Shown here piece by piece: positions 18,647-28,503 of a DNA stretch of 64,000 nucleotides. The stretch covers positions 1,819,501 through 1,883,500 of the forward strand of contig NZ_CP135436.1 of the NCBI RefSeq assembly GCF_032340315.1, given 5' to 3'. This DNA is from Streptococcus sp. DTU_2020_1001019_1_SI_AUS_MUR_006 (GTDB lineage Bacteria; Bacillota; Bacilli; Lactobacillales; Streptococcaceae). Position numbers and translations under genes: made by a program. Within the stretch, counting starts at the first letter, position 1; each line of letters opens with the position of its first letter. A model generated the notes under the pieces. That model ran no database searches and had not been told where the DNA came from. It saw nothing but the letters and a program-made list of their open reading frames with translations.

Positions 18647-19982
18647 GTGTCCACCTCACTCCATCCTTGGTATCCAGTAGCTTAATCCCTTGAGCAGCCA
18701 GTTGGTCACGGATTTGGTCAGCTGTCGCAAAGTCACGATTGGCACGCGCTTCTTGGCGTTTTTGGATCAAGGCTTCAATCTCTTCATCCAAAACTTCCTC
18801 GACAAAGACAATACCAAAGACCTCTAACATAGCTGTAAGAGCTTCCTTAACAACCGCATCATAGTTTCCTGAGTTGATCCATTTAGCCATTTCAAAGACA
18901 ACTGTGATACCATTGGCAGAGTTGAAATCCTCATCCATGGCCGCTACAAACTTATCTTTAAATGCCTGTAACTCTTGAGCATCTACAGTTCCAGTAAAAG
19001 GTTGTTCATAGGTGTTCTTTAGATACTTGAGATTAGTCTCTGCATCACGCACTGCTTTTTCCGTAAAGTTGATAGGCTTGCGGTAGTGTTGAGTCGCAAA
19101 GAAGAATCGCAATACTTGACCGTCGATAGTTTTGAGAGCATCGTGTACCGTAATGAAGTTTCCCAAAGACTTAGACATCTTGACATTATCGATATTGACA
19201 AAACCATTGTGCATCCAGTAGTTAGCGAAGGTCTTACCTGTTTTGGCTTCTGACTGGGCAATTTCATTGGTATGGTGAGGGAACTCAAGGTCTGCTCCAC
19301 CACCGTGAATATCGATGGTATCTCCTAAAATCTCAGTTGACATGACCGAACACTCGATATGCCAGCCTGGACGACCAGGTCCCCAAGGACTGTCCCAAGA
19401 AATCTCACCTGGTTTCGCTGCTTTCCAAAGGGCAAAGTCCACAGGATTTTCCTTACGAGCTGTTTCTTCATCTGTACGACCTGAAGCACCCAGCTCCAAG
19501 TCTTCTAGGGTTTTATTGGCCAATTTAGCATAATTGTGGGATTTTTCTACACGGAAATAGACATCCCCGTGGCTCTCATAGGCATAGTCCTTTTCAATCA
19601 AATCAGTAACAAAACGAATAATATCATCCATAAACTCTACAACACGTGGATGACAAGTCGCAGGCTTCACCCCCAAAGCCGTCACATCTTCACGAAAGGC
19701 AGCGATATACTTTTCCGCTACTTCCTGAGGTGTGATACCTTCTTCCTTGGCGCGGTTAATAATCTTGTCATCTACATCGGTAAAGTTTGAAATGTAGGCA
19801 ACCTCATAACCACGGTACTCAAAGTAGCGACGAATGGTATCGAAGGCTACTGTTGAGCGGGCATTCCCCACGTGGATATAGTTATAAACTGTCGGCCCAC
19901 AGACATACATCTTAACCTTGCCGTCCTCGATTGGGACAAATTCTCGCAAATCACGAGACATGGTGTCATAGATTTTAATCAT
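18639..19982 (-). CDS. cysS: Cysteinyl-tRNA synthetase
   Basis: A class I synthetase of 447 residues from the ATG at 19982 (MIKIYDTMSRD). An upstream in-frame ATG at 20012 gives an atypical N-terminus, and neither start has a clear Shine-Dalgarno. HVGNARST is the HIGH-type motif and KMSKSLGNF the KMSKS loop. Zinc ligands include the Cys in MYVCGPTVYN and WHIECSVMS plus the following His residues. It lies downstream of cysE, linking cysteine synthesis and charging; a structured 200-bp leader separates it from the phosphorylase gene. Confidence 0.95.
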   Translation of the reverse strand: MIKIYDTMSRDLREFVPIEDGKVKMYVCGPTVYNYIHVGNARSTVAFDTIRRYFEYRGYEVAYISNFTDVDDKIINRAKEEGITPQEVAEKYIAAFREDVTALGVKPATCHPRVVEFMDDIIRFVTDLIEKDYAYESHGDVYFRVEKSHNYAKLANKTLEDLELGASGRTDEETARKENPVDFALWKAAKPGEISWDSPWGPGRPGWHIECSVMSTEILGDTIDIHGGGADLEFPHHTNEIAQSEAKTGKTFANYWMHNGFVNIDNVKMSKSLGNFITVHDALKTIDGQVLRFFFATQHYRKPINFTEKAVRDAETNLKYLKNTYEQPFTGTVDAQELQAFKDKFVAAMDEDFNSANGITVVFEMAKWINSGNYDAVVKEALTAMLEVFGIVFVEEVLDEEIEALIQKRQEARANRDFATADQIRDQLAAQGIKLLDTKDGVRWTRD

Positions 19983-20012
19983 AAAATAATAGTCAGGAAA
20001 GCTAAAATTCAT

Positions 20013-20210
20013 AAACAGATATTTTCATAACTAACTGTTCAACGAAATTTTAGTCCGATTGCCTGTCACAAATCGGAATTCCTTGCTCCTTTCTAAACAT
20101 AAAAGAAGAATACAGTAAAAAGATGAAGGGAGTCACTACGGAAGTTTTATTGCTATCTTTTCCGTTAGGCTCCCTTCCTTTCTTGTTTCAAATTTATCGT
20201 AAAGACTAGT
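20013..20210 (-). terminator. Structured intergenic leader with nested hairpin between phosphorylase gene and cysS
   Basis: On the minus strand GAAGGGAG and CTCCCTTC form an outer 8-bp stem enclosing ACGGAA / TTCCGT, followed by ATCTTTTT. This is a Rho-independent terminator shape in the phosphorylase-to-cysS gap. Further down, CCGATT / AATCGG make a second hairpin just after AAAGGAGCAAGG. No T-box motif (specifier-stem signatures or the antiterminator GGTGG sequence) was found. It may be a terminator plus separate cysS promoter, or an attenuator. Confidence 0.55.
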
Positions 20211-20972
20211 CTAAACTAACTCTTGAGCAATGACTAGGGCAATCTCAAAGAAAGTCATAGCATCCGCTTTTCTATCCTCGCGTCTAGCATCCCATTCATG
20301 ATTGTGATGGTCGACATAGTCAGCTGTGTAGAAAAATTGATAGACATTGGCTTGTCGATATTGGGCCCAGGCCATGATAGCTGAAGCTTCCATATCTACA
20401 ACTCTAGCTCCTGCTGCTAGTCTTCGTTTGACCTTAGCAGCTGTTTCACGATAGAAGGCATCTGTGGTCCAAGACTTTGTTCGAATATGCTCAATGCCAG
20501 CTTTATCCAAGGCTTTTTCCATAGTAAAGAGTAGAGATTGCTCATAGGCTATTTCATCACTTGCTGGAGCATAGTGATAACTAGTACCTTCATCACGTAA
20601 AGCCGAGCTTGGTAGGATAATCTTATCTGCTTGAATAGACTGGTCCAGAACTCCACAAGATCCCAAAACAATAAAGTTCTTAAATCCTCTTGCTTTGAGT
20701 TCTTCCAAGAGTCCAACAACCATTGGAGCTCCAATCGTAGCCATAGCAACTGCTACCTTACTCCCATCTTTTTCATAGATATACCATGGCAGTTTGCCAT
20801 TTAGATTGGTAAGATAGCCACCTTCGTAGACACCATCTATCTGCTTTACTCGTTCAAGGATCTCTCCATTAAAAGACAAGATAATGGTATCACAGATTTC
20901 TCCACCACTAAGAAGGCTTCGATCAGTTGGCTCTATAACAGCAGGTACATTTTCAAATTCTTCTAATAGCAT
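20211..20972 (-). CDS. Nucleoside phosphorylase (PNP/UDP family, uridine phosphorylase-like)
   Basis: A 253-residue cytoplasmic protein. ATIGAPMVVGLLEEL and FIVLGSCGVL (about residues 77-105) match the phosphate-binding and Gly-rich strand of hexameric nucleoside phosphorylases. VVDMEASAIMAWAQ (about 192-205) is the ribose-binding ME motif. It would cleave a nucleoside with phosphate to a base and ribose-1-phosphate; uridine or a purine nucleoside are both possible. It lies 3 bp after the GNAT gene stop and so is probably in the pnp-cysE transcript. Confidence 0.8.
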   Translation of the reverse strand: MLLEEFENVPAVIEPTDRSLLSGGEICDTIILSFNGEILERVKQIDGVYEGGYLTNLNGKLPWYIYEKDGSKVAVAMATIGAPMVVGLLEELKARGFKNFIVLGSCGVLDQSIQADKIILPSSALRDEGTSYHYAPASDEIAYEQSLLFTMEKALDKAGIEHIRTKSWTTDAFYRETAAKVKRRLAAGARVVDMEASAIMAWAQYRQANVYQFFYTADYVDHHNHEWDARREDRKADAMTFFEIALVIAQELV

Positions 20973-20975
20973 TTA

Positions 20976-21842
20976 TTACTCTTTCTCATTCAGATAAACC
21001 ACTTGGGTTTGTTTGACAAAGCCAATCTTTTCATACAAACGTTTAGCACCTACATTGCTATCTTCCACGGCAATCTGAAATTCCTTATCATTTTGCTCAA
21101 TCAGTTGGTTGACGAGGGATTTTGCTAAATAGCTTCCATAACCTTTTCCACGTTCAAGTTCTGATATTGCTAAACCGTAGAGGTAATTCGTATTAGTCGA
21201 TAAATCTACCGTGCAAGTCCCAATAACCTGACCGTCTTTTAATAAAATATATAGGTGACTTTCTGGATCCTTCAGAGCTTCGGCGACATATCTATCCACA
21301 ACTTCTTTCGATTCATGTTCCTCTGAAAATGCCTGAAATTTTAACTGGCTAATTTGCTCCTGATACGAACTATCTGCTAACAAAACTTCAAGATTGGAAA
21401 GTTTTGCTAACTGATAAGGTCTTCTATCCTTACCTAACCAGGTTTCTGTCTCTTCATCCTTGACCAGTCCCCAGTTATTGACAAAATCAGGATGACGGTC
21501 TAGAAAAATACGTTCTGTCTGAAAAGTCACTGAACGAATAGGGGAAGAAGTCGTTTCTTTCTCAAAGCTAGTAAACAAAGCACGTGCAATTCCCTGACGG
21601 CGATGATTGGGATGAACCAGTATCGTCACTTCCACATCTTGGTCATCAGCATAGACAGTTAACAAACCAACCAGTTCGCCTTTTTCGTAAAAAAGGAAAA
21701 ATGCAGGCATGCTTAGGTCAAAATTAAGCATGTTAGAAAGATAAGGATCACGATAAGTTCCATCATAGGCTTGGCAACAGTTAATTAGTTTTTTCGCCTC
21801 AGATAACTCCTCTTGGCTTAACTTATTTCTTGCTTGAATCAT
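20976..21842 (-). CDS. Tandem-domain GNAT N-acetyltransferase
   Basis: A 288-residue protein with two GNAT modules. The first (residues about 1-125) has the acetyl-CoA loop HPNHRRQGIARALF (about 77-90). The second (about 155-288) has ELERGKGYGSYLAKSL and ends with the typical NVGAKRLYEKIGF. The substrate is unknown. It lies between cysE and the phosphorylase gene on the same strand; a homologue sits beside cysE in pneumococcus. Confidence 0.82.
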   Translation of the reverse strand: MIQARNKLSQEELSEAKKLINCCQAYDGTYRDPYLSNMLNFDLSMPAFFLFYEKGELVGLLTVYADDQDVEVTILVHPNHRRQGIARALFTSFEKETTSSPIRSVTFQTERIFLDRHPDFVNNWGLVKDEETETWLGKDRRPYQLAKLSNLEVLLADSSYQEQISQLKFQAFSEEHESKEVVDRYVAEALKDPESHLYILLKDGQVIGTCTVDLSTNTNYLYGLAISELERGKGYGSYLAKSLVNQLIEQNDKEFQIAVEDSNVGAKRLYEKIGFVKQTQVVYLNEKE

Positions 21843-21853
21843 ATAGATATCCT

Positions 21854-22471
21854 CTACAGCTCGGACGATCTATGACTGGCATCTCTCGCTTGCTCGAGTT
21901 TATTGACGTAGTATTCCCGTTTTCCTTCAACTTCATGAATGGTTGGTTCATCCTTTTGCCCATGCACTCGGACAATCTTAGCAGGAATACCGACAACCGT
22001 TACATCGCTAGGTACATCTGCAACAACAACCGCTGCAGCACCGACTTTGGCATTTTCACCGATTTCTACAGGCCCGATAACTTGGGCATGTGCAGATATG
22101 AGAGCTCCCTTACGCACGGTCGGATGACGTTTGCCAACATCCTTACCAGTCCCACCAAGAGTCACTCCGTGATAGAGAAGAACTCCTTTTTCAACGATAG
22201 CCGTCTCCCCAATCACAAGGCCAGAACCGTGGTCAATAAAGACACCTGATTCGATCTGAGCTCCAGGATGGATCTCAATCTGCGTCCAAAAACGCCAAAA
22301 CTGGCTGTGCATACGAGCTAAGAGCTTAAAGCCATGTTTCCAGAGAAAATGAGAGAGACGGTGGGCAGCCAAGGCTTTCACACCAGGATAGGTCAAAAGA
22401 ACCTCCAAAGTGGTGCGAGCCGCTGGATCATTTTCTTTTACGATATCAATGGTTTCACGCCACCATCCCAT
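21854..22471 (-). CDS. cysE: Serine O-acetyltransferase CysE
   Basis: A 205-residue left-handed beta-helix acetyltransferase making O-acetylserine, the cysteine precursor. The helical N-terminus precedes hexapeptide repeats, with DHGSGLVIGETA and LLYHGVTLGGTGKD (active-site histidines) near residues 82-115. It starts 15 bp after pnp, with AGGAGAA upstream. Its place before cysS suggests coupled supply of cysteine and Cys-tRNA. Confidence 0.93.
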   Translation of the reverse strand: MGWWRETIDIVKENDPAARTTLEVLLTYPGVKALAAHRLSHFLWKHGFKLLARMHSQFWRFWTQIEIHPGAQIESGVFIDHGSGLVIGETAIVEKGVLLYHGVTLGGTGKDVGKRHPTVRKGALISAHAQVIGPVEIGENAKVGAAAVVVADVPSDVTVVGIPAKIVRVHGQKDEPTIHEVEGKREYYVNKLEQARDASHRSSEL

Positions 22472-22486
22472 ACATTTCTCCTTTTC

Positions 22487-24700
22487 TTATTCTGAATCTT
22501 TTGGTGTTTCTGTAAATTCTTTCTTAGGTTTGTGATCCTTGTGATGACGTGGGCGGTAAGGTCTCTCAGACTTTTCGCCTTTTTCATCACGTTCAGGTTT
22601 TGGAGGACGAGGAAGAAGGGCTTTCATAGAAGCATCCACACGTCCTTTTTCATCAATCTTGATAACCTTAACATCAACTTCATCCCCGATTGCTACCAAG
22701 TCTTCGACATTATTGGTACGTGTCCAAGCCATCTCAGAGATATGAACAAGGGCATCTGTCTTATCAAAGAGGTTGACAAAGGCACCAAATTTCTCGATAC
22801 GAACAACTTTAGCATGGTAAACTTCATCCACTTTAGCTTCACGAACCAAACCAGCAATGATTTCTTTAGCGCGGTTAATGGCAACTTGGTCACTAGAGTA
22901 GATAGATACGTTACCTTCTTCGTCGATATCAATCTTAACGCCTGTTTCAGCGATGATCTTATCAATCGTTTCTCCACCTTTACCGATAACAATCTTAATC
23001 TTGTCCACATCAATCTTGATGGTATCAATTTTCGGAGCAGTTGGAGCCAATTCTGGACGAACTTCTGGAATGGTTGCTTCAATGACATCAAGGATTTCAA
23101 AACGAGCTTTCTTGGCTTGGGCAAGAGCTTCAGTCAAGATTTCTGCAGTGATCCCTTGGATCTTGATATCCATTTGAAGGGCTGTAATCCCATCACGAGT
23201 ACCTGCAACCTTGAAGTCCATATCTCCAAAGTGGTCTTCTAAACCTTGGATATCTGTCAATACTGTATAGTTGTTTCCATCTGAGATAAGACCCATAGCA
23301 ATACCTGCTACTGGTGCCTTGATTGGCACACCACCAGCCATAAGGGCAAGTGTTCCCGCACAGATAGAGGCTTGAGAAGAAGAACCGTTTGATTCCAATA
23401 CTTCTGCTACTAGACGAATCGCATATGGGAATTCTTCCAAGCTTGGCAATACTTGAGCAAGGGCACGCTCACCGAGAGCACCGTGACCAATCTCACGACG
23501 GCCAGGAGCACCGTAACGACCTGTTTCCCCTACAGAGTATTGTGGGAAGTTATAGTGGTGCATAAAACGTTTCTTGTACTCTGGATCCAAACCATCGATG
23601 ATTTGAGTTTCACCCATTGGCGCCAAAGTCAAGATAGAAAGAGCCTGAGTTTGTCCACGAGTAAAGAGACCTGAACCGTGTACGCGAGGAAGGAAATCAA
23701 CAACCGCATCCAAAGGACGGATTTCATCAACCTTACGGCCGTCAGGACGAACCTTGTCTTCAGTGATCAAACGGCGCACTTCAGCGTGTTCCATTTGTTC
23801 CAAGATTTCAGCCACATCACGCATGATACGGTCAAATTCTTCGTGGTCTGCATATTTTTCTTCGTAAACTGCTGTTACTTGATCTTTCACTGCTTGAGTT
23901 GCAGCTTCACGCGCCAATTTTTCTTCTACTTGGACAGCTTTTTGAAGGTCGCTGTTGTAGGCTGCGATGATTTCAGCTTGCAATTCAGCATCTACATGAA
24001 GCAATTCTACTTCTGCTTTTTCTTTACCAACTGCTGCAACAATTTCTTCTTGGAAGGCAATCAATTCTTTAACGGCTTCGTGTCCTTTAAGAAGAGCTTC
24101 CAACATGATTTCTTCTGACAATTCTTTGGCACCAGACTCTACCATGTTGATAGCGTGTTTTGTACCAGCTACTGTTAATTCAAGAAGCGATTGCTCTGCT
24201 TGTTCTTGAGTTGGGTTGATGACGATTTCTCCATCAACATAGCCTACTTGTACCCCAGCGATTGGTCCGTCAAATGGAATGTCTGAGATAGACAAGGCCA
24301 ATGATGAACCAAACATGGCTGCCATTGGTGCAGATGCATTTTCATCGTAAGAAAGGACAGTGTTGATGACTTGCACTTCGTTACGGAAACCTTCCGCAAA
24401 CATTGGACGGATTGGACGGTCAATCAAACGCGCTGTCAATGTCGCATCTGTTGAAGGACGTCCTTCACGTTTCATAAAGCCACCAGGAAATTTCCCAGCC
24501 GCATACATTTTTTCTTCGTAGTTGACTTGAAGTGGGAAGAAATCCCCAGTTGCCATTTTCTTAGACATAACGGCAGCAGTCAAGACAGTTGACTCACCGT
24601 AACGTACAACAACAGAGCCATTTGCTTGCTTAGCAACCTGACCAGTCTCTACGATCAACTCACGACCCGCAAAAGTCGTTTGAAACACTTGTTTTGTCAT
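22487..24700 (-). CDS. pnp: Polynucleotide phosphorylase
   Basis: A 737-residue 3'-5' exoribonuclease of the degradosome. I chose the ATG at 24700 (MTKQVFQT), preceded by AAAGGGGAT; an earlier in-frame start at 24763 lies in the leader. Two RNase PH domains, a KH domain ([13 protein letters not shown], about 567) and an S1 domain (about 620-690) are in order, with a charged tail ([12 protein letters not shown]). The long structured leader suggests post-transcriptional autoregulation as known for pnp in E. coli. Confidence 0.96.
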   Translation of the reverse strand: MTKQVFQTTFAGRELIVETGQVAKQANGSVVVRYGESTVLTAAVMSKKMATGDFFPLQVNYEEKMYAAGKFPGGFMKREGRPSTDATLTARLIDRPIRPMFAEGFRNEVQVINTVLSYDENASAPMAAMFGSSLALSISDIPFDGPIAGVQVGYVDGEIVINPTQEQAEQSLLELTVAGTKHAINMVESGAKELSEEIMLEALLKGHEAVKELIAFQEEIVAAVGKEKAEVELLHVDAELQAEIIAAYNSDLQKAVQVEEKLAREAATQAVKDQVTAVYEEKYADHEEFDRIMRDVAEILEQMEHAEVRRLITEDKVRPDGRKVDEIRPLDAVVDFLPRVHGSGLFTRGQTQALSILTLAPMGETQIIDGLDPEYKKRFMHHYNFPQYSVGETGRYGAPGRREIGHGALGERALAQVLPSLEEFPYAIRLVAEVLESNGSSSQASICAGTLALMAGGVPIKAPVAGIAMGLISDGNNYTVLTDIQGLEDHFGDMDFKVAGTRDGITALQMDIKIQGITAEILTEALAQAKKARFEILDVIEATIPEVRPELAPTAPKIDTIKIDVDKIKIVIGKGGETIDKIIAETGVKIDIDEEGNVSIYSSDQVAINRAKEIIAGLVREAKVDEVYHAKVVRIEKFGAFVNLFDKTDALVHISEMAWTRTNNVEDLVAIGDEVDVKVIKIDEKGRVDASMKALLPRPPKPERDEKGEKSERPYRPRHHKDHKPKKEFTETPKDSE

Positions 24701-25004
24701 TGTAATCCCCTTTGGATTGATAAAATTATACGCCTTGCCTACAAAGATCAGGATACAAATCATCAGAAAGGTTTGATACTAAAGCATCTAAACCTTTCAC
24801 GCTAATCGCTATCATGCGATTAGCTAAATGCTTTACTAACTCTCTCGTCAAATATCATCGATTTGACTCGCTCGTGTCGCTCTTTCCCAAAATTAGTAAG
24901 AGTCATTTAGGAAAAATTGCTATCAAAAAATTGAGAATTAGAAGATCCTAAAAATTTAAATACCCTCATCTTTGTATCAAGTACGTACAGAGTCTATTTT
25001 ATCA
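24701..25004 (-). promoter_or_regulatory. pnp promoter and structured 5' leader
   Basis: An extended -10 (TGATAAAAT, minus strand, 25004-24996) is the probable promoter, giving a leader of nearly 300 bases without an ORF of note. The leader holds a 9-bp hairpin GCTAATCGC / GCGATTAGC (24801-24824) enclosed by AAAGCAT / ATGCTTT (24781-24787 with 24828-24834). An overlapping stem AAAGGTTT / AAACCTTT (24767-24774 with 24790-24797) cannot fully coexist with the outer one. TCAAAT / ATTTGA adds another hairpin further upstream. Confidence 0.55.
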
Positions 25005-25030
25005 TATTTTTCTTAAAAAGTGCGGTCTTT

Positions 25031-25073
25031 TCTATTAAAAAGGAACCATTCCTCCATGAAAAGAAGAATGGTT
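25031..25073 (-). terminator. metE-metF terminator
   Basis: On the minus strand AACCATTC / GAATGGTT (25073-25066 with 25051-25044), followed by CCTTTTTAATAG. Confidence 0.8.
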
Positions 25074-25082
25074 TGCTTTTTA

Positions 25083-25949
25083 TTATCCTAAAGATTGGTG
25101 ATTAAACAAAGCATGAGTTGCTTGATGAATGTACTGAGCAGTATCTGCATTGTTCATGGTGTAGAGATGCACACCTGCTACGTCTTGCGTTACCAAGTCC
25201 ACGATTTGGTCTACGGCATAGGCAAGTCCTGCTGCTCTGAGTGACTCAGGGTCATTCTCATACTTGTCTAAGATAGCTTTAAACTTACGTGGAAGATGGA
25301 TATTCTCACAAGTCTTCAAGAGACGAAGAGCTTGGTTACGATTCAGGATTGGCATGATACCCGCATGAATCGGTACATCAATACCAGCCAAGGTGCACTT
25401 GTCCTGGAAATCGTAGAATCGCTCATTGTCAAAGAAAAGCTGAGTGACAAGACTTGAACAGCCTGCATCTACTTTTCTTTTCAGATTTTGAATATCTGAG
25501 ATTTGGTTTGGTGAATCAGGGTGCCCTTCTGGGTAACAAGCGCCAATAATTTCAAAATGTGGCGCCTGCCCCTTGATGAATTCAATCAGGTCTGTCGCAT
25601 AACGGAAGTCCTTTTGTGGTTCCACATCAGGGATGAGATCTCCACGAAGAGCCAAGATTTTCTGAACCCCAACCTTATCCAAATCTGCAATGGTCTCAGC
25701 CACCTTATCCTTAGTCAGATAAATAGCTGGCAAGTGAGCAATAGTTGGAATCTCCAAGTCATTTTGGATATAGTCTGCCAAACGAACCGTCGTCTCTTTG
25801 ATATTAAATTTATTATTGCTGGCAGTCACACTGATGAAGTGTGGTGCCAAGTCCTGCATATCTTTCAGGGCCGCAATAATTTTGTCATTGCCTACTGCTG
25901 GGTTTGGAGGGAAAACTTCAAATGAGAGGGACGGTGTTTGACGTGACAT
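25083..25949 (-). CDS. metF: Methylenetetrahydrofolate reductase MetF
   Basis: A 288-residue flavoenzyme producing 5-methyl-THF for MetE. It starts with SFEVFPP, the conserved catalytic-Glu motif, and has VTASNN, ALRGDLIPDVEP and the late HAGIMPILNRNQ, a TIM-barrel order typical of MTHFR. It lies 62 bp downstream of metE and ends at a terminator, so metE-metF form an operon under the MET box. Confidence 0.94.
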   Translation of the reverse strand: MSRQTPSLSFEVFPPNPAVGNDKIIAALKDMQDLAPHFISVTASNNKFNIKETTVRLADYIQNDLEIPTIAHLPAIYLTKDKVAETIADLDKVGVQKILALRGDLIPDVEPQKDFRYATDLIEFIKGQAPHFEIIGACYPEGHPDSPNQISDIQNLKRKVDAGCSSLVTQLFFDNERFYDFQDKCTLAGIDVPIHAGIMPILNRNQALRLLKTCENIHLPRKFKAILDKYENDPESLRAAGLAYAVDQIVDLVTQDVAGVHLYTMNNADTAQYIHQATHALFNHQSLG

Positions 25950-26011
25950 ATTTATGAACCTTTTCTAGTTGATTTCTTACTGATCAACCATGTATGGAGA
26001 AATATCTTTTC

Positions 26012-28261
26012 TTACAATTTCTCACGCGCAGCTTTCGCAGCTTCTACAAGGCGGATCAAGCTTTCTTTCGTTTCTGGAATACCACGTGTTTTCAAACCAC
26101 AGTCAGGGTTGATCCAAACTTTTCTGCTTGGCACTTTAGCAAGGATTGCTTCGATTGTGTGGTCGATTTCGCCTTCGTTCGGCACACGAGGTGAGTGGAT
26201 ATCGTAAACCCCAGGTCCAACTTCTGTTTGGAAGTTTTTCGCTTTGAGTTCGTCCAAGATTTCAAGGTTTGAACGGCTAGCTTCAAATGAGATAACGTCT
26301 GCATCCAAGTTGTCGATAGCTGGGATGATATCTGTAAATTCTGAGTAACACATGTGAGTGTGGATTTGTGTGTCTGGTGCTACTGTTGAGTGTACCAAAC
26401 GGAAGGCTGGAATAGCCCAGTCAAGGTAGTCTTCGTACCAGTCGCTACGACGAAGTGGCAATTTCTCACGAAGAGCAGCCTCGTCGATTTGGATGATTTT
26501 CACACCTGCAGCTTCAAGGTCAAGAACTTCATCCTTGATAGCAAGAGCGATTTGAAGAGTAGAATCCTTGATAGAGATGTCTTCACGTGGGAATGACCAG
26601 TTAAGAATTGTAACAGGTCCAGTCAACATACCTTTAACAGGTTTGTCAGTACGGCTTTGTGCATAGCTAGACCATTTCACAGTGATTGGGTTGAGACGAG
26701 TCACATCACCCCAGATGATTGGTGGTTTAACTCCACGCATACCGTATGATTGTACCCAACCGTTCTTAGAGAAGAGGTAACCTGACAAGTTTTGACCGAA
26801 GTACTCAACCATGTCGTTACGTTCGAATTCACCGTGTACAAGCACGTCAAATCCAACTTCTTCTTGCCATTTGATCCATTCGTCGATCGTTTCAGCAAGG
26901 AAGGCATCGTATTCTTCTTGTGACAATTCACCCTTACGGAAGGCCAAACGTTTAGCACGAACTTCCTTAGTTTGAGGGAATGAACCGATCGTTGTTGTTG
27001 GAAGAGCTGGAAGTTTGAATGCTTCTTCTTGGATTGCTTCACGTTCTGCGAAGGCTGGCAAACGAGTGTAGTCTGCGTCAGTCAATCCAGCGATACGCGC
27101 ACGAAGTTCAGCATTTTCACCAACACGTTCAGTCGCAAAGAGTTCTTTGTTTGCTGCAAGAGCTTCTGCTCCTTGACCATTACGGATAGCATCCAAGTCA
27201 CGGATCTCATCCAATTTTTCTACTGCAAATGCAAAGTGGCTCAAGATAGCTGGTTCAAATTCTTCATTAGCAGTTGTAAATGGCACATGAAGAAGTGAGC
27301 ATGAGCTTGTCAAAACGATGTTTTCAGCTGGGATTTGCTCAAGAATAGCCAAGCTCTTTTCGTAGTTGTTACGCCAGATGTTCTTACCATTGACAATACC
27401 TGCATAAAGAGTCTTGTCAGCTGGGAAGCCACCTTTAACAAGTTCAAGAGTTTTCTTACCTTCAACGAAGTCAAGACCGATCGCATCTACTGGCAATTTC
27501 ACAAGATCAGCGTAAACGTCACGAACGTCACCGAAGTAAGTTTGAAGCAAGACCTCAAGACCTTTTTTATCAGCCAAGAGTTTGTTGTAGATGTTCAAGA
27601 AGAGGGCTTTTTCTTCTTCTGTCAAGTCTTTGACAAGAGCAGCTTCATCGAGTTGGATACGAGTTGCACCAAGTTCAGCCAATTTCGCAAAAACATCTTG
27701 GTAAGCAGCTACTAAGCTATCTACGAAGTCTTCTGCTTTCACACCTTCTTCAAAGTCTGACAATTGAAGGAAAGTGAATGGTCCTACAAGGACAGGACGA
27801 GTGTTAAGACCAAGTTCTTTAGCTTCTTGGAACTCATCAAAGATCTTGTGACCAGCCAATTTTACTTGAGTGTCTTTTTCAAATTTAGGAACGATGTAGT
27901 GGTAGTTAGTGTTGAACCATTTCTTCATTGGAAGGGCACGAACATCCCCTTTTTCTCCTTGGTAACCACGTCCCAAAGCAAAGTAGCGTTCAAGGTCAGA
28001 CAAGTCCAAGTTTTGTACTGAAGCAGGAACTACGTTGAAAAGGAAAGCTGCATCTAGGAAGTTGTCATAGTGAGAAAAGTCATTTGATGGGATTTCAGAA
28101 ATGCCTTTTTCTTTGACGATGTTCCAGTGTTTTGCACGCAATTCTTTAGCCGCAGCCAAGAGTTCTTCTTCTGAGATTTCTTTTCTAAAGTATTTTTCAG
28201 TTGTAAATTTTAATTCGCGGAATTCACCCAAACGAGGGAAACCGATAATTGTAGTTGACAT
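26012..28261 (-). CDS. metE: Cobalamin-independent methionine synthase MetE
   Basis: A 749-residue enzyme transferring the methyl group of 5-methyl-THF-polyglutamate to homocysteine. N-terminal [19 protein letters not shown] binds folate. The C-terminal zinc site has HTHMCYSEF (His and Cys ligands, about 637-645) and [10 protein letters not shown] (last Cys, about 722). Strong SD (TTGGAGGAC). Expression is probably MetR/MtaR-dependent with homocysteine as coinducer, from the palindrome 80-100 bp upstream. Confidence 0.96.
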   Translation of the reverse strand: MSTTIIGFPRLGEFRELKFTTEKYFRKEISEEELLAAAKELRAKHWNIVKEKGISEIPSNDFSHYDNFLDAAFLFNVVPASVQNLDLSDLERYFALGRGYQGEKGDVRALPMKKWFNTNYHYIVPKFEKDTQVKLAGHKIFDEFQEAKELGLNTRPVLVGPFTFLQLSDFEEGVKAEDFVDSLVAAYQDVFAKLAELGATRIQLDEAALVKDLTEEEKALFLNIYNKLLADKKGLEVLLQTYFGDVRDVYADLVKLPVDAIGLDFVEGKKTLELVKGGFPADKTLYAGIVNGKNIWRNNYEKSLAILEQIPAENIVLTSSCSLLHVPFTTANEEFEPAILSHFAFAVEKLDEIRDLDAIRNGQGAEALAANKELFATERVGENAELRARIAGLTDADYTRLPAFAEREAIQEEAFKLPALPTTTIGSFPQTKEVRAKRLAFRKGELSQEEYDAFLAETIDEWIKWQEEVGFDVLVHGEFERNDMVEYFGQNLSGYLFSKNGWVQSYGMRGVKPPIIWGDVTRLNPITVKWSSYAQSRTDKPVKGMLTGPVTILNWSFPREDISIKDSTLQIALAIKDEVLDLEAAGVKIIQIDEAALREKLPLRRSDWYEDYLDWAIPAFRLVHSTVAPDTQIHTHMCYSEFTDIIPAIDNLDADVISFEASRSNLEILDELKAKNFQTEVGPGVYDIHSPRVPNEGEIDHTIEAILAKVPSRKVWINPDCGLKTRGIPETKESLIRLVEAAKAAREKL

Positions 28262-28343
28262 GTTTTGTCCTCCAAAAATTGTTGTTGAAACTATCTTAAC
28301 AGAAAAGAAATCATCTGTATAATTGTAAAAAATTAGGCTTTGA

Positions 28344-28360
28344 TATAGTTTGAAACTATA
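28344..28360 (-). promoter_or_regulatory. MET box (MetR/MtaR binding site) upstream of metE
   Basis: TATAGTTTGAAACTATA is a perfect 17-bp palindrome matching the streptococcal MET box TATAGTTTSAAACTATA, a LysR-type site. It can be extended to GATATAGTTT-g-AAACTATATC (28342-28362). A degenerate half site, GAAACTATC, occurs near 28287-28295, closer to the start. Confidence 0.85.
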
Positions 28361-28376
28361 TCACTTTTTAAAGCAC

Positions 28377-28410
28377 AAAAAAAGATTTGGAGAAGATTCC
28401 CCAAATCCTT
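28377..28410 (-). terminator. Terminator of the DUF1722/glycosylase operon
   Basis: On the minus strand GATTTGG / CCAAATC (28407-28401 with 28390-28384), followed by TTTTTTTG. It separates the island from metE. The 28411-28503 gap shows no gene. Confidence 0.8.
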
Positions 28411-28503
28411 GATAGACAATGGTTAATAGATTTTCAAGATAGCCATGTTCATAGTCAAACTTGATTAAACCGAGAGTTGCCTATGGCTTGTTATTAGAAA
28501 AGA

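Noticed and set aside
20013..20210. T-box riboswitch ahead of cysS
   Set aside because: No specifier-loop signature or conserved antiterminator GGTGG sequence was found, so only a generic terminator-like structure is claimed.
22532..23242. Long plus-strand open frame inside pnp (and similar long frames opposite metE, rel and hsdR)
   Set aside because: It lies antisense to a highly conserved gene, has no ribosome site and reads as unrelated low-information protein. These frames are shadows of the real genes.
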